Source of the DNA: JAAYED01 sp040772225
GTDB taxonomy: Bacteria; Chloroflexota; Anaerolineae; UBA1429
NCBI GenBank assembly: GCA_040772225.1
Contig: JAXGYO010000003.1
Location: 62,001 to 126,000, forward strand
Direction: 5' to 3'
Length of the DNA: 64,000 nt
The notes under the pieces were generated by a model. The model ran no database searches and was not told the DNA's origin. It was given only the letters and a program-made list of their open reading frames with translations. Position 1 is the first letter of the stretch, and every line of letters begins with the position of its first letter. The position numbers and the translations under genes are program-made. Of the stretch, positions 50,666 to 60,183 are shown piece after piece.

Positions 50666-52069
50666 ATGGATGCTCAGCAGCTCTGGCAGACGGCCCGCGG
50701 CCAATTGCAGTTGCAGCTAACCAAGCCGATCTACGAAACCTGGATTGAGGCCACGCGCGGGCTGTCATACGAGGACGGCCTCCTGGTCGTTGGTGTACGC
50801 TCGGGGTATGCCAAGGACTGGCTGGAGAACCGCCTGTATGGCTCGATACAAAAGACGCTGTCGGACATTGCCCATCGCACCATGACCGTGCGCTTTGTCG
50901 TTCAGGGCAACAGCACGTTGGATGGCGCCGAACAGGAAGGGGCAGCAGCAGGGCTGCTCGACGTTCGCCCACTATCACAGCCCGAGATCCCATCTTCAGA
51001 TACGGCCCGTGAGGCCTCTCAGGTTAACGCCCGGTACACATTCAGCGACTTTGTTGTGGGCCAGGCCAACCGGCTGGCGCATGCCGGGTGCCTGGCCGTA
51101 GCCGAGAACCCGGGCATGGCCTATAACCCGCTTTTTATCTATGGCGGCGCAGGCCTCGGCAAGACCCACCTGCTCCACGCCATCGGCAACCGCGCTCTGC
51201 AGGACAGCCGCGCGGTGCTCTATGTCTCTACCGAGACATTTGCCAATGAGTTGATCCTCGCCATCCGCAATCGGAATACCGAGAGCTTTCGGGCGCGCTA
51301 CCGCTCAATAGAGGTCCTCTTGCTGGACGACGTCCAGTTCCTGACGAACAAAGAGGCGACGCAGGAAGAGTTTTTTCACACCTTTAACGATCTCTACCAG
51401 CGCAACCGCCAGATCGTGCTGTCCAGCGACCGCCCCCCCAAGGCCTTTGTGGGGCTCGAGGATCGCCTGCGCTCCCGCTTTGAGTGGGGACTCACCACTG
51501 ACGTGCAGCCGCCCGACCTGGAGACCCGCATCGCGATTCTGTCCCTCAAGGCCGAAGCGCGGGGCATCCAGATAGCGCCAGAGCTGCTCGAGTTTATTGC
51601 GCAGCAGGTCCAGAGCAACATCCGCGAACTGGAAGGTGCCCTGACCCGAGTCATCGCTACCGCACGGGCGATGGGTGATCCACTCACGATCCAGACGGCG
51701 CAACGTGCCCTGGGCGAGATCTCGCTGCCGCATCGCCAGCTCGAGCCCGCCGACATCCTCGCAAGCGTCGCAGAGTATTACGCTGTTCCCATGGCCGACC
51801 TGCTTGGGCCCAGAAGAAGCCGTCAGGTGGCGCTCGCCCGCCAGGTCGCCATGTACCTGGTGCGAGACCTGACCTCTCTCTCGCTGCCGCAGATCGGCCG
51901 CGAACTGGGAAACAGGGATCACACCACCGTGCTCTATGGCGTCGAAAAGATCGCGGCGCTCTTTGAAAAGGATGACAACCTGCGGCGACAGATCCTGGAG
52001 ATCAAGACCGAGTTGTACGGCAATGGCCAACAGCACGTTCCTGCGGCGCAGGGAATCCGGCACGCCTGA
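50666..52069 (+). CDS. dnaA: Chromosomal replication initiator DnaA
   Basis: 467 residues from the ATG at 50666, the start that aligns with the family. Domain I (1-80, LWQTARGQLQLQLTKPIYETWI), a short linker, the AAA+ domain with Walker A GGAGLGKTHLLHA (160-172) and Walker B LLLDDVQFL, and the DNA-binding domain IV with RQVALARQVAMYLVRDLT and GNRDHTTVLYG. It binds DnaA boxes and melts the origin. dnaN is not adjacent, so the typical dnaA-dnaN operon is split here. Confidence 0.96.
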   Translation: MDAQQLWQTARGQLQLQLTKPIYETWIEATRGLSYEDGLLVVGVRSGYAKDWLENRLYGSIQKTLSDIAHRTMTVRFVVQGNSTLDGAEQEGAAAGLLDVRPLSQPEIPSSDTAREASQVNARYTFSDFVVGQANRLAHAGCLAVAENPGMAYNPLFIYGGAGLGKTHLLHAIGNRALQDSRAVLYVSTETFANELILAIRNRNTESFRARYRSIEVLLLDDVQFLTNKEATQEEFFHTFNDLYQRNRQIVLSSDRPPKAFVGLEDRLRSRFEWGLTTDVQPPDLETRIAILSLKAEARGIQIAPELLEFIAQQVQSNIRELEGALTRVIATARAMGDPLTIQTAQRALGEISLPHRQLEPADILASVAEYYAVPMADLLGPRRSRQVALARQVAMYLVRDLTSLSLPQIGRELGNRDHTTVLYGVEKIAALFEKDDNLRRQILEIKTELYGNGQQHVPAAQGIRHA

Positions 52070-52154
52070 GACGCAACAGGGTGCTGGTCACCAGTGCATC
52101 ACGACAGCGTCCGCCGCCGTACGCATCGGCCCGGCAGCCTTCTCTGCCCGGTAG

Positions 52155-52715
52155 CTATTCGTCCTGTCGCCGGACCACCCACTCGCCTCGCAGGATGCCA
52201 TAGTAGACCAGATCTTGGGGCACGGCCCAACGTAACACATGCTGGCGCAAACATCCCTCTCGGCTCATGCCGATCTTTTCCATCACGCGCCCTGAGGCCG
52301 GATTGCGGGCGAAATGCGTGGCATAAACCCGATCCAGCTCCATCTTCTCAAAGGCATAGTTCAGCACGGCCCGCGCTGCCTCGGTCATATAGCCCTGATT
52401 CCAGTATGGCACACCGAGCCAGTAGCCTATCTCACCATGGCGATGGGCCAGCACGGGCCTCAGGCTGATGACACCCATGACACGCCCATCCTCCCGGTCA
52501 GTGATCCCCCAGGTGATCTCGCGGCCCGCCTCATAGTCGGCCTGATGGCCGCTAATCCATGAGGCGGCGGCTCCCTCCGGGTAGGGGTGTGGAATCGATA
52601 GCGTGTTCAAAGCGACCTCATAGGCGCTCACCAGAGCATGGATCGCAGGAGCATCTGCCACTGTCAATGGGCGGAGTACCAGTCGCTGCGAGTAGAGCGT
52701 GGGACGGACTGCCAT
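52155..52715 (-). CDS. GNAT family N-acetyltransferase (RimJ/RimL-like)
   Basis: 186 residues from the second ATG at 52715, which is 7 nt from AGGAGG; the first ATG is too close. YSQRLVLRPLTVADAPAIHAL at the start, GEIGYWLGVPYWNQGYMTEAARAVLNYAFE as the acetyl-CoA loop region, and NPASGRVMEKIGM at the end are typical. It acetylates a protein N-terminus or small amine; the target is unknown. Confidence 0.88.
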   Translation of the reverse strand: MAVRPTLYSQRLVLRPLTVADAPAIHALVSAYEVALNTLSIPHPYPEGAAASWISGHQADYEAGREITWGITDREDGRVMGVISLRPVLAHRHGEIGYWLGVPYWNQGYMTEAARAVLNYAFEKMELDRVYATHFARNPASGRVMEKIGMSREGCLRQHVLRWAVPQDLVYYGILRGEWVVRRQDE

Positions 52716-52986
52716 GTGCATGCCTCCTGCGCGCCAGTTGGTCTACGATGGGTCCACGCAAGCTTCGGCCGCCATCGCCGTTGACGCCTTGCGCGAACCG
52801 GATGCCAATGATAGACTGCCGCTTTGATGGCAGCTGCCCCAAGATCATCGGGCACGGATGTTCCTGTGCAGATGGGGTCCTGTGGCCGCAACGCAGCAGT
52901 CGAAAAGAGTCACTTGATCATGGTGTCACTGCTTGATCAGAAAGATCAGACTCTGCGTGCCGGCAGCACCTCCAGGGTGACCGCAC

Positions 52987-54192
52987 ATGCTTGCTAGTAT
53001 TGTACTGGTTCTTGGCGCGGGAATGATAGCCGGACGCCTTTTCACCAAGGCAGGGTTGCCCTCTTTGCTCGGCATGATCGTCGCCGGAATGATCGCGGGG
53101 CCGCATGGGGTCGACCTGTTGGCACCATCGCTGCTGGCCATCTCCGCGGACTTGCGCCTGCTCGCGCTCGTGATCATCCTGCTGCGCGCCGGACTCGAAT
53201 TGGACCGCATCCTGCTACGCCAGGTTGGCCCGCTGGCACTCAAGATGGGCACGCTCCCCTGCCTGCTGGAAGGCTTCGCCATCGCCATCGCCGCCCACCT
53301 GATTGTTAGCCTGCCCATACTAGAGGCCGGGATGCTCGGGTTTATTGTGGCAGCGGCCACGCCCGCAGTCATTGTACCCGCCATGCTCGCGCTCCAGCAG
53401 CGCGGGCTCGGTTCGGACAAAGGCATCCCCACCATCATCCTCGCCGGCGCCTCCATCGACGATGTCTTTGCTATCACGATCTTTGGCATCTTTGCCGGAC
53501 TGGCGTCGAATACAAACCTCAAGGTTACCGGTCAGCTGGCGTGGATTCCGGTGCAGGTCGCTGGCGGGGTCGCCCTCGGGCTGGTGGCTGGGTGGGCGTT
53601 GTCCGTTCTCTACCAGCGGGCAAAAGGCCGGCTCAGCCAGATGGAGCAACTCCTGGCGCTCCTGGCAACCGCCCTGGGGGCAGTCGCCGCCGGTGAGGCG
53701 CTCGGAATCGCCGGACTGCTGGGGGTCATGGTCGTGGGACTCGTGCTGCAGTCACGCTCGCCCGGACCAGCCTCCCAACTGGGTGATGCGCTCGGGCATG
53801 CCTGGGAGATCGCTCAGCTGTTTCTCTTTGTGCTCATCGGCGCAGAGGTGAACCTGTCTCTGGCCGTCTCTGCCGGACTGGCCGGGCTGGCCATCGTGGG
53901 AATCGGGCTGCTGGCGCGTTCGCTGGGTGTGATTCTGTCCCTGGCTGGCTCGCAACTGAATGCCCGAGAGAGACTGTACTGCGCGGTTGCCTACACGCCC
54001 AAAGCTACCGTTCAAGCTGCAATCGGGGGCATTCCGCTCAGCATGGGGCTGGCCTCGGGACCAATGATCCTGGCGATCGCCGTGTTGGCCGTGGCGCTGA
54101 CCGCCTCGCTGGGCTCCGTCGGCATCCATCTGCTGGCGCCGCGCTGGCTCGCATACGATGAAACCGCGATGCCCCAGGCCGCCAACGATTGA
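52987..54192 (+). CDS. CPA2-type cation:proton antiporter
   Basis: 401 residues with 12 to 13 hydrophobic segments and no C-terminal TrkA-N domain. GRLFTKAGLPSLLGMIVAGMIAGPHG is the usual start, and ASIDDVFAITIFG in the middle contains the conserved Asp of the ion site. It exchanges Na+ or K+ for H+ across the cytoplasmic membrane. The 270-bp upstream gap contains two direct copies of a GTCAC...TTGATCA element (about 52909-52940), possible operators. Confidence 0.88.
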   Translation: MLASIVLVLGAGMIAGRLFTKAGLPSLLGMIVAGMIAGPHGVDLLAPSLLAISADLRLLALVIILLRAGLELDRILLRQVGPLALKMGTLPCLLEGFAIAIAAHLIVSLPILEAGMLGFIVAAATPAVIVPAMLALQQRGLGSDKGIPTIILAGASIDDVFAITIFGIFAGLASNTNLKVTGQLAWIPVQVAGGVALGLVAGWALSVLYQRAKGRLSQMEQLLALLATALGAVAAGEALGIAGLLGVMVVGLVLQSRSPGPASQLGDALGHAWEIAQLFLFVLIGAEVNLSLAVSAGLAGLAIVGIGLLARSLGVILSLAGSQLNARERLYCAVAYTPKATVQAAIGGIPLSMGLASGPMILAIAVLAVALTASLGSVGIHLLAPRWLAYDETAMPQAAND

Positions 54193-54224
54193 GGCCAGGC
54201 GTGCGTGGTGTGCCCTGCCGATAT

Positions 54225-54950
54225 CTAGGGGTGGCGCACCAGCTGTGCGACCTCTTTATGGGCGATGTTGTTCAGGAAGAGCATGCGAAAGGCCGCGTGG
54301 CCATCTTCCTCGATACTGCGCAGGAGCGAGAACCCGGTCGTTTCATGCAGAAACAGCGCCAGTGCGACGGGCAGCGGAATGTACAGGAGATGCGAAAGCA
54401 AGGCGCCGATCACTCCCCCATGACAGAAAAAAGCCAGCGTCTGCGACCCGGCGCGCTCGACACGATAGCGCAGTCCCTCGCGCCAGTATCCCTGCTGCGC
54501 CAATACCGCGTCAAAAGAGCGCTGGAGCGCATCGCACTGGGGGTGCATCCACGGGCCGTAAGGCACCTCGTGTTGCCAGGCCTCATAGCTGTACAACTGT
54601 GCACGCGCCAGCAGGTCGGTAGCGGGCAATTCGTACGCAGAGGGTGACGGGTCATCGATCGTCCACTCAGCCTGCGGCACCCTGGAGCCATAGCGCCCGT
54701 CGAGCTCACGTAACCAATCGCATCGAATGGGTTCAAGATTGCGCCGCTCCGCGGTGTAGCCAACCGTCTGCAATGCACGGCCCATCGTGGACACATAAAG
54801 AGCATCGATAGGATAGTCGTCCAGTGTCTCGGCCAGACGTGCCGCTTCGCGGTGTCCGCGCTCCGTCAGAGAATCGGTTGGATAGTGCGGATCGCCGTGT
54901 CGTACGAGCAAGAGCTGCAAGGCTGCCTCCGATCGGTTGTACACGCCCAT
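54225..54950 (-). CDS. Histidine phosphatase family protein
   Basis: 241 residues. LLLVRHGDPHYPTDSLTERGHREA holds the phosphate-accepting His and the RHG motif; STMGRALQTVGYTA is the second Arg loop; FFCHGGVIGALLSH holds the second His. Substrates range from phosphoglycerate to nucleotides and cannot be specified. It is divergent from the glycosidase-like gene. Confidence 0.88.
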   Translation of the reverse strand: MGVYNRSEAALQLLLVRHGDPHYPTDSLTERGHREAARLAETLDDYPIDALYVSTMGRALQTVGYTAERRNLEPIRCDWLRELDGRYGSRVPQAEWTIDDPSPSAYELPATDLLARAQLYSYEAWQHEVPYGPWMHPQCDALQRSFDAVLAQQGYWREGLRYRVERAGSQTLAFFCHGGVIGALLSHLLYIPLPVALALFLHETTGFSLLRSIEEDGHAAFRMLFLNNIAHKEVAQLVRHP

Positions 54951-55260
54951 CCGCAGGTGCCAGGCTCCTGGGGGCGTCCCATGTCAGCACACACCACGCC
55001 ATTCTAGCCCACCGCCGCGTACTGAACAAAACGGCATCCCTGTTCACGGTTCGACCATTGTCCCTTGTGACGCTGTCGCTCGCAGGTCGTCAGCCCCCAT
55101 GAGCCGCTCCGGGCCGCCGTTTTTGCCCGGGCAGCACCGCTCAAGAGACCTGCGCGAGGGAGCACAGACAGATCATACGGTTTACAGACCGGGCCAAAAC
55201 GCGGATAATGGCACCGTGAATGGATCGTCGCATGTATGCCCCGATCTGCAGAGGTGTGAT
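54951..55260. other. Divergent intergenic region with one promoter
   Basis: 310 bp. Apart from the plus-strand promoter at 55181-55209 and the ribosome site before 55261, I see no gene, strong hairpin or repeat. Confidence 0.4.
55181..55209 (+). promoter_or_regulatory. Promoter of the glycosidase-like gene
   Basis: TTTACA, 17 nt, GATAAT, 51 nt before the ATG at 55261. Confidence 0.5.
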
Positions 55261-56841
55261 ATGCCTGTTTTTGATGTAGTGCGTCCGCCCGATCATGTGA
55301 ATGTCTTTGCCCCTGGCTCCGCCCAACAGCTGAAGGCCGACGCGGAAGGTCACTATGACGGCCCCGGCTTGGCCGTGACGGCGCTGGTACGGGATGGCAG
55401 TCTGCGCCTGACGTTGCAGGCCTCGGTACCTGTCACCTACTTGCGGGTGCGGTGGGACGGCACGATACCCGAGGGTTTGCGGTACTTGAGCGGTGCCTGG
55501 GAGAGCTCAGACGGCGATCTGGAGTGGCGCGCCCTGGTTCCTGATCGCCAGATGCCCTGGTATTTTCTCGCATACGACGGGCAGCATACGCACGGTGTGG
55601 GCGTGTGTACTGGAGCCGGCGCGTTTTGCCATTGGCAGGTCGATCCATTCGGTGTCGACCTGTGGCTCGACGTGCGCAATGGATCCCACCCCGTGCTCCC
55701 CGGAGACAGGGAGATCGTCCTGGCCCACGTGGTGAGCCGGCCCGGTCGCGTCTGGGAGCTGCCCTTTGAAGCCGCCCGTCGCTTTGCCAGTGTGCTCGAT
55801 AGCGGGCACATCCTGCCCGAACAACCCGTCTACGGGTTCGCCCTCGATCTGAGCCAGGGGGGCGAGTGGACGCTGGCGTTGGCGCTTCAGCAAGCCAGTC
55901 TGCTCAGCGAGCTTGCCGAGAATACCGCTAACAGGCCAGTCTGCATCGTCGGTCGCGGCCTGCCCGATCGCGGTGCACTTCGCGCCGCAGATATGCGGCC
56001 GGGCAGCGCCATCGGTGAGCTTGACGCCCTCGCGGGAGGGATCGCCGAGCGCGGTTGCCATCCTGGCGTGTGGCTGCACCCCCTGCTCAGCCAGACGGGT
56101 GATCGTAGCGCGCTGTGCCTCCCCCTGGAACGCCCCGCCTCCGAGGGCGGAGGATGGGTCCTGGACCCCACCGAGCCGGAGGCGATGAACGCCATCCGTG
56201 AGGCGGTCACTCAGGCGCGGGGATGGGGGTTCGAGTTTGTGCGATACGGCGATACGATCATCGACCTTTTGTACGCCAACGGCGGCCACGGTGCCCCGCA
56301 GAGCGTGCCAGAATGTTGTTTTCACGACACGTCGCTGACCACTGCAGAGATTCTCAAACAACTCTACCTGGGTATCGGCGAAGCGTGCGGCCCAGATATC
56401 ACGCTGGCAGGCAGCGGCACGGTCGGCCATCTGGCGTGCGGCCACGTTCACGTCCAGCGCCTGGCGCGCAGTCTGGGCTACCTGACCTGGGAGGCCACCC
56501 GCAGCGGGCCTCTGGGCGCGCTGGCCTTTCGCGGCTTTCACCACGGGGCCCTGTACGCCGCCGAGACGAGCGCCGTGCGGCTGGACACGGGCATCCCCTG
56601 GTCACTGAATGAACAGTGGCTACGGCTGCTCTCCGGCAGCGGCACCCCATGCTTTGTGGTGCCCGGACGCGAAACACCCAGCGATGCGGAGCAGCGTGCT
56701 CTGCGGTCAGCGTTCTCTATGGCGTCCAGACCGCAACCCCTGGCCGAGCCAATGGACTGGCTGGTAAATACCTGCCCGGGGCGTTGGAAGCTGGGACCCG
56801 ATATCGTCAGTTTCGACTGGTTCAGTGCCCTGTACGACTAA
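55261..56841 (+). CDS. Alpha-galactosidase-like (GH-D clan) protein, tentative
   Basis: 526 residues from the ATG at 55261 (AGAGGTGAT upstream). An N-terminal beta-sandwich (1-190) is followed by a TIM-barrel-like half: YGFALDLSQGG, GCHPGVWLHPLL, GWVLDPTEPEAMNAIREAVTQARGWG, FEFVRYGDTIIDLLY and DITLAGSGTVGHLACGHVH. Order and flavour recall GH36/GH27 alpha-galactosidases, but the usual KxD nucleophile motif is replaced (RYGD), so activity is uncertain. No signal peptide. It is followed at 21 nt by a methyltransferase gene. Confidence 0.6.
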   Translation: MPVFDVVRPPDHVNVFAPGSAQQLKADAEGHYDGPGLAVTALVRDGSLRLTLQASVPVTYLRVRWDGTIPEGLRYLSGAWESSDGDLEWRALVPDRQMPWYFLAYDGQHTHGVGVCTGAGAFCHWQVDPFGVDLWLDVRNGSHPVLPGDREIVLAHVVSRPGRVWELPFEAARRFASVLDSGHILPEQPVYGFALDLSQGGEWTLALALQQASLLSELAENTANRPVCIVGRGLPDRGALRAADMRPGSAIGELDALAGGIAERGCHPGVWLHPLLSQTGDRSALCLPLERPASEGGGWVLDPTEPEAMNAIREAVTQARGWGFEFVRYGDTIIDLLYANGGHGAPQSVPECCFHDTSLTTAEILKQLYLGIGEACGPDITLAGSGTVGHLACGHVHVQRLARSLGYLTWEATRSGPLGALAFRGFHHGALYAAETSAVRLDTGIPWSLNEQWLRLLSGSGTPCFVVPGRETPSDAEQRALRSAFSMASRPQPLAEPMDWLVNTCPGRWKLGPDIVSFDWFSALYD

Positions 56842-56862
56842 CCTGTCACGCCGAGGAGAAGC

Positions 56863-57429
56863 ATGCCCCTGCTGGACCATTTTGGCCTTGTGGCGCCGAT
56901 CTATGAACGTTGCATCCACGCCCCCCCTGTAGATATCTGGCGGCGCGTATTTGGTCTGCCTGCTGAAACCTTGCTACTGGACGTGGGCGGCGGCACCGGG
57001 CGTGTGGCGTCAGCACTGGCCGACCACGTGACAGGGGTCGTGATTGTTGATGCCTCTGAACAGATGCTGCGCCAGGTAGCCAGCAGGCCCGGAATCGACG
57101 CGATCCACGCCTCCGCGGAGGCGCTGCCCTTTGCCGATGCCTCTTTCGAGCGCATCCTCATGGTTGATGCGCTGCATCACGTTGAGGACACGGAGCGCAG
57201 CGTGCGCGAGATGCTCCGCGTGCTCGCCCCCGGCGGCAGATTGGTGATCGAGGAGCCAGATTGGCGCGCGCCAAGGATGCGGCTGATCGCATGGGCCGAG
57301 AAACTGGCCATGATGCGCAGCCACCCCGAGCGCCCCGAAACTATATTGCGCCTGGCGCGCCAGGCGGGTGCCCGGGCGCGTTGCCTGTCCCCCATACGAC
57401 ACAACATCTGGGTCGTCATCGACAAGTGA
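56863..57429 (+). CDS. Class I SAM-dependent methyltransferase (UbiE-like)
   Basis: 188 residues; GAGGAGA just before the ATG. LLLDVGGGTGRVASAL binds SAM, VVIVDASEQML carries the acidic ribose ligand, and FERILMVDALHHVEDTERSVREMLRVLAPGG matches Methyltransf_11. The substrate is unknown. It probably shares a transcript with the preceding gene. Confidence 0.85.
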   Translation: MPLLDHFGLVAPIYERCIHAPPVDIWRRVFGLPAETLLLDVGGGTGRVASALADHVTGVVIVDASEQMLRQVASRPGIDAIHASAEALPFADASFERILMVDALHHVEDTERSVREMLRVLAPGGRLVIEEPDWRAPRMRLIAWAEKLAMMRSHPERPETILRLARQAGARARCLSPIRHNIWVVIDK

Positions 57430-57519
57430 TGCCCTGCTTTGCGCACTTGCCTCAGCGGCGTCAGTTCCGGCCGTGCCAGCTGTAGCTATTACTGGTTCGA
57501 TGCTTGCGTTCGCGTTTTT

Positions 57520-57548
57520 TTGACAGGCTGTAGCATCGGTGATACCGT
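57520..57548 (+). promoter_or_regulatory. Promoter of the metal importer operon
   Basis: TTGACA, 17 nt, TACCGT, 27 nt before the ATG at 57576. No clear Zur or MntR palindrome is seen around it. Confidence 0.5.
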
Positions 57549-57575
57549 TATGCCCAGTTCAACAAGAGGTAATCC

Positions 57576-58505
57576 ATGATCCTAGGCCGCACGTTTCGCC
57601 CAATCACACTGATCTTGATCGTGCTCTTGCTGGCGGCCTGCAGAGCCCCGGCGCCCGCTGCCACAGGCCAGGGCGATCTGCACAATGATACGATCAACGT
57701 CACCGTGAGCATCGCGCCGCAGCAATACTTTGTAGAGCGGATCGCGGGCGATCGTGTGAGTGTGACCGTTATGGTGCCCACGGGCTCGGATCCCCACACT
57801 TACGAGCCGTCCCCTGGCCAGATGCGCGCGTTGAGTGACGCAGACCTCTATCTCGCTATCGGTGAGAGTTTCGAACAGGTTTGGATGGACCGCTTCCGCG
57901 CCATGAATCCAGATATGCTGGTGGTCGACACCTCAGATGGTATTCAGCGCCTGTCTAGGCCTGATGCGGTTCAGAACGAGGACGAGGCCGCCCTTGATTC
58001 TGACCACGACGACCACGCCGTCGATCCGCACATCTGGGTCTCGCCGGCGCTGGTCAAGATCCAGGCTCAAACCATCCGCGACGCGTTCGTCCAGATCGAC
58101 GCGGCCAACGAGAGCGCGTACGAAGCGGGCCTGGCCAGCCTGCTCGCAGACATTGATGCGCTCGACGACGAAATCCGCGCCACGCTCTCCGGCATGGAGC
58201 GCCGCCGCTTTCTCGTCTTTCACCCTTCCTGGGGCTATTTCGCGCAAGAGTACGGGCTGGAGCAGATCCCGGTCGAGGTCGGCGGGCAGGAGCCCAGCGC
58301 CGCGGAGCTGGCCAAAGTCATCGCGCTGGCACAGGAGGAAGGGATCCGCGTCGTGCTGGCCCAGCCCGAGTTTAGCACGCAGGCCGCCGAAACGATCGCC
58401 CGGGAGATCGGGGGCGAGGTACTCCTGGTGAGCCCGCTCGCCCCGGACTGGCTGGCCAATATGCGGCGCGTAGCTGAGACATTTGCCCGTGCTTTGGAAC
58501 CATAG
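57576..58505 (+). CDS. Zn/Mn ABC importer binding lipoprotein (ZnuA-like)
   Basis: 309 residues. Lipoprotein signal with LLLAAC (Cys22). Family-A9 binding protein: TVSIAPQQYFVERIAGDRV, VPTGSDPHTYEPSP (first metal His), a His/Asp-rich loop HDDHAVDPHIWVSP (second His), FHPSWGYFAQEYGLE (third His) and a final Asp/Glu region. The His-rich loop favours zinc. It delivers metal to the following permease. Confidence 0.9.
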   Translation: MILGRTFRPITLILIVLLLAACRAPAPAATGQGDLHNDTINVTVSIAPQQYFVERIAGDRVSVTVMVPTGSDPHTYEPSPGQMRALSDADLYLAIGESFEQVWMDRFRAMNPDMLVVDTSDGIQRLSRPDAVQNEDEAALDSDHDDHAVDPHIWVSPALVKIQAQTIRDAFVQIDAANESAYEAGLASLLADIDALDDEIRATLSGMERRRFLVFHPSWGYFAQEYGLEQIPVEVGGQEPSAAELAKVIALAQEEGIRVVLAQPEFSTQAAETIAREIGGEVLLVSPLAPDWLANMRRVAETFARALEP

Positions 58506-58507
58506 CC

Positions 58508-59335
58508 ATGGTAGAACAGATTGCCCGGGCTAACGGCTCTATGCGAAATATCGACAATGCAGGGAAAACCCGCGAGACCGCGCTCACCCTGGAACACGTG
58601 TGGGCCGCCTACGATCGCACCGATGTCCTGGAGGATGTCACCCTGGCCGTCACGCAGGGCGACTTTGTCGCGCTCATCGGCCCCAACGGCGGCGGCAAGA
58701 CCACGCTGCTCAAACTGCTGGTGGGATTGCTGTCCCCTTTGCGCGGCCGCATCCGCGTCCTCGGCCGAGACGTGGCGCAAGCCCGCCGCGAGGTGGCTTA
58801 TGTACCCCAGGATATTCGCTTTGACCGGGACTTTCCCGTAACGGCTTGCGAGGTGGCCCGCATGGGACGGCTCGGCCGACGCGGATTGCTGCAGCGTTTC
58901 ACCACGCATGATATCGAGATCGTCGACGAGTCCCTTGAACGGGTCCAGGTGCAACATCTTCGAAACCGCCCCATCGGCTCCCTCTCGGGCGGCGAGCGGC
59001 AGCGGGTGTATATTGCGCGGGCGCTCGCCTCAGAGCCACAGATCCTGCTGCTCGACGAACCGCTGGCGAATGTCGATCCTGAGGCGCGCGAGACGATCCA
59101 GCATCTGATGGCCTCCCTGGCCCACCAAATGACCATCATCATGAGCACGCATGACGCCGGGGCGATGCTGCCTCACCTGGACGCCATCGGGTACCTGAAC
59201 CGCCAACTCGCGTACTATGGGTCTCCCCAGAGCGCCCCGCGGGCGATGCGCGAGAGCTTTCGCTGCCCTGCACAGGTCATCGCTGAGCAACTGGCCTGTC
59301 CCGAACCCGAACATGCTCATGAGGCACACGCATGA
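58508..59335 (+). CDS. Zn/Mn ABC importer ATPase (ZnuC-like)
   Basis: 275 residues. Walker A GPNGGGKTT, signature LSGGERQRVYIARAL, Walker B ILLLDEPLANVD, switch His in MSTHDAG. The first 30 residues are polar and not part of the fold; a later start is possible. A His-rich C-terminus (EPEHAHEAHA) may bind metal. It starts 2 nt after the binding-protein gene and overlaps the permease by 4 nt. Confidence 0.92.
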   Translation: MVEQIARANGSMRNIDNAGKTRETALTLEHVWAAYDRTDVLEDVTLAVTQGDFVALIGPNGGGKTTLLKLLVGLLSPLRGRIRVLGRDVAQARREVAYVPQDIRFDRDFPVTACEVARMGRLGRRGLLQRFTTHDIEIVDESLERVQVQHLRNRPIGSLSGGERQRVYIARALASEPQILLLDEPLANVDPEARETIQHLMASLAHQMTIIMSTHDAGAMLPHLDAIGYLNRQLAYYGSPQSAPRAMRESFRCPAQVIAEQLACPEPEHAHEAHA

Positions 59336-60168
59336 TCGAGGCCCTCCAGTTCGAGTTCTTTCGTAATGCCCTCCTGGCCGGCCTGTTGGTGAGTATCGCC
59401 TGTGGCATCGTGGGCACGCTGGTCGTCCTGCGTCGTGTGGTGTTTCTCAGCGGCGGCATCGCCCACGCCGCTTACGGCGGCATCGGCCTGGGTTTCTACC
59501 TGGGCATCGATCCCCTGCTGGGTGCGGTTGGCTTTAGCCTCGCGGCCGCGCTGGCCATGGGGCTGGTGGAACTGCGCGCGCGCCAGCGGGCAGACACGGT
59601 CATCGGCGTGCTGTGGGCCCTTGGCATGGCCACGGGCATCATCCTGATCGACGTCACGCCGGGCTACAAGCCCGATCTCATGAGCTATCTCTTTGGCAGC
59701 ATCCTGGCGGTGCCCTCCAGCTACCTCTGGCTGATGCTTGCGCTGGACGTGCTGATCGCGCTCTTTGTCGCGCTGTTGTTCAAGGAGTTGGTCGCCAGCT
59801 CCTTTGACGAGAGCTATGCCCTCACCCGCGGCGTGCCCGTCGAGGCTATGCATCTGGCGATGGTCTGCCTGATCGCGCTGGCGGTGGTGATGATGATGCG
59901 CGTGGTGGGCCTGATCATGGTAATTGCCCTCCTAACCATGCCGGCTGCCATCGCGGTCGATTGGGTCAAAGACGTCAAGCGCGCCATGGGGCTGGCGGCG
60001 CTGCTCAGCGCGGCCTTTGTGATCGCAGGCCTGGCATTGTCCTACGCCCTGGACCTGACCTCAGGCGCTACAATCATCCTGGTGGCTGGCGTCTCGTATC
60101 TGGCCAGCCTGGCGGCGCTGCGCGTGCGAAACAGGCGCGGCAGCGAAGCAGGAGTGGCGTCGGGCTGA
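59332..60168 (+). CDS. Zn/Mn ABC importer permease (ZnuB-like)
   Basis: 278 residues with eight or so transmembrane helices. SIACGIVGTLVVLRRVVFLSGGIAHAAYGGIGLGF is the family N-terminus, and SSFDESYALTRGVPVEAMH is the cytoplasmic coupling loop. It completes a three-gene importer operon transcribed from the promoter at 57.5 kb. Confidence 0.92.
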   Translation: MIEALQFEFFRNALLAGLLVSIACGIVGTLVVLRRVVFLSGGIAHAAYGGIGLGFYLGIDPLLGAVGFSLAAALAMGLVELRARQRADTVIGVLWALGMATGIILIDVTPGYKPDLMSYLFGSILAVPSSYLWLMLALDVLIALFVALLFKELVASSFDESYALTRGVPVEAMHLAMVCLIALAVVMMMRVVGLIMVIALLTMPAAIAVDWVKDVKRAMGLAALLSAAFVIAGLALSYALDLTSGATIILVAGVSYLASLAALRVRNRRGSEAGVASG

Positions 60169-60183
60169 GTCTACCCTAGCAGA

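Noticed and set aside
52905..52945. Operator made of direct GTCAC/TTGATCA repeats upstream of the antiporter
   Set aside because: Two short copies only, with unequal spacing; kept as a remark in the antiporter entry rather than a separate site.
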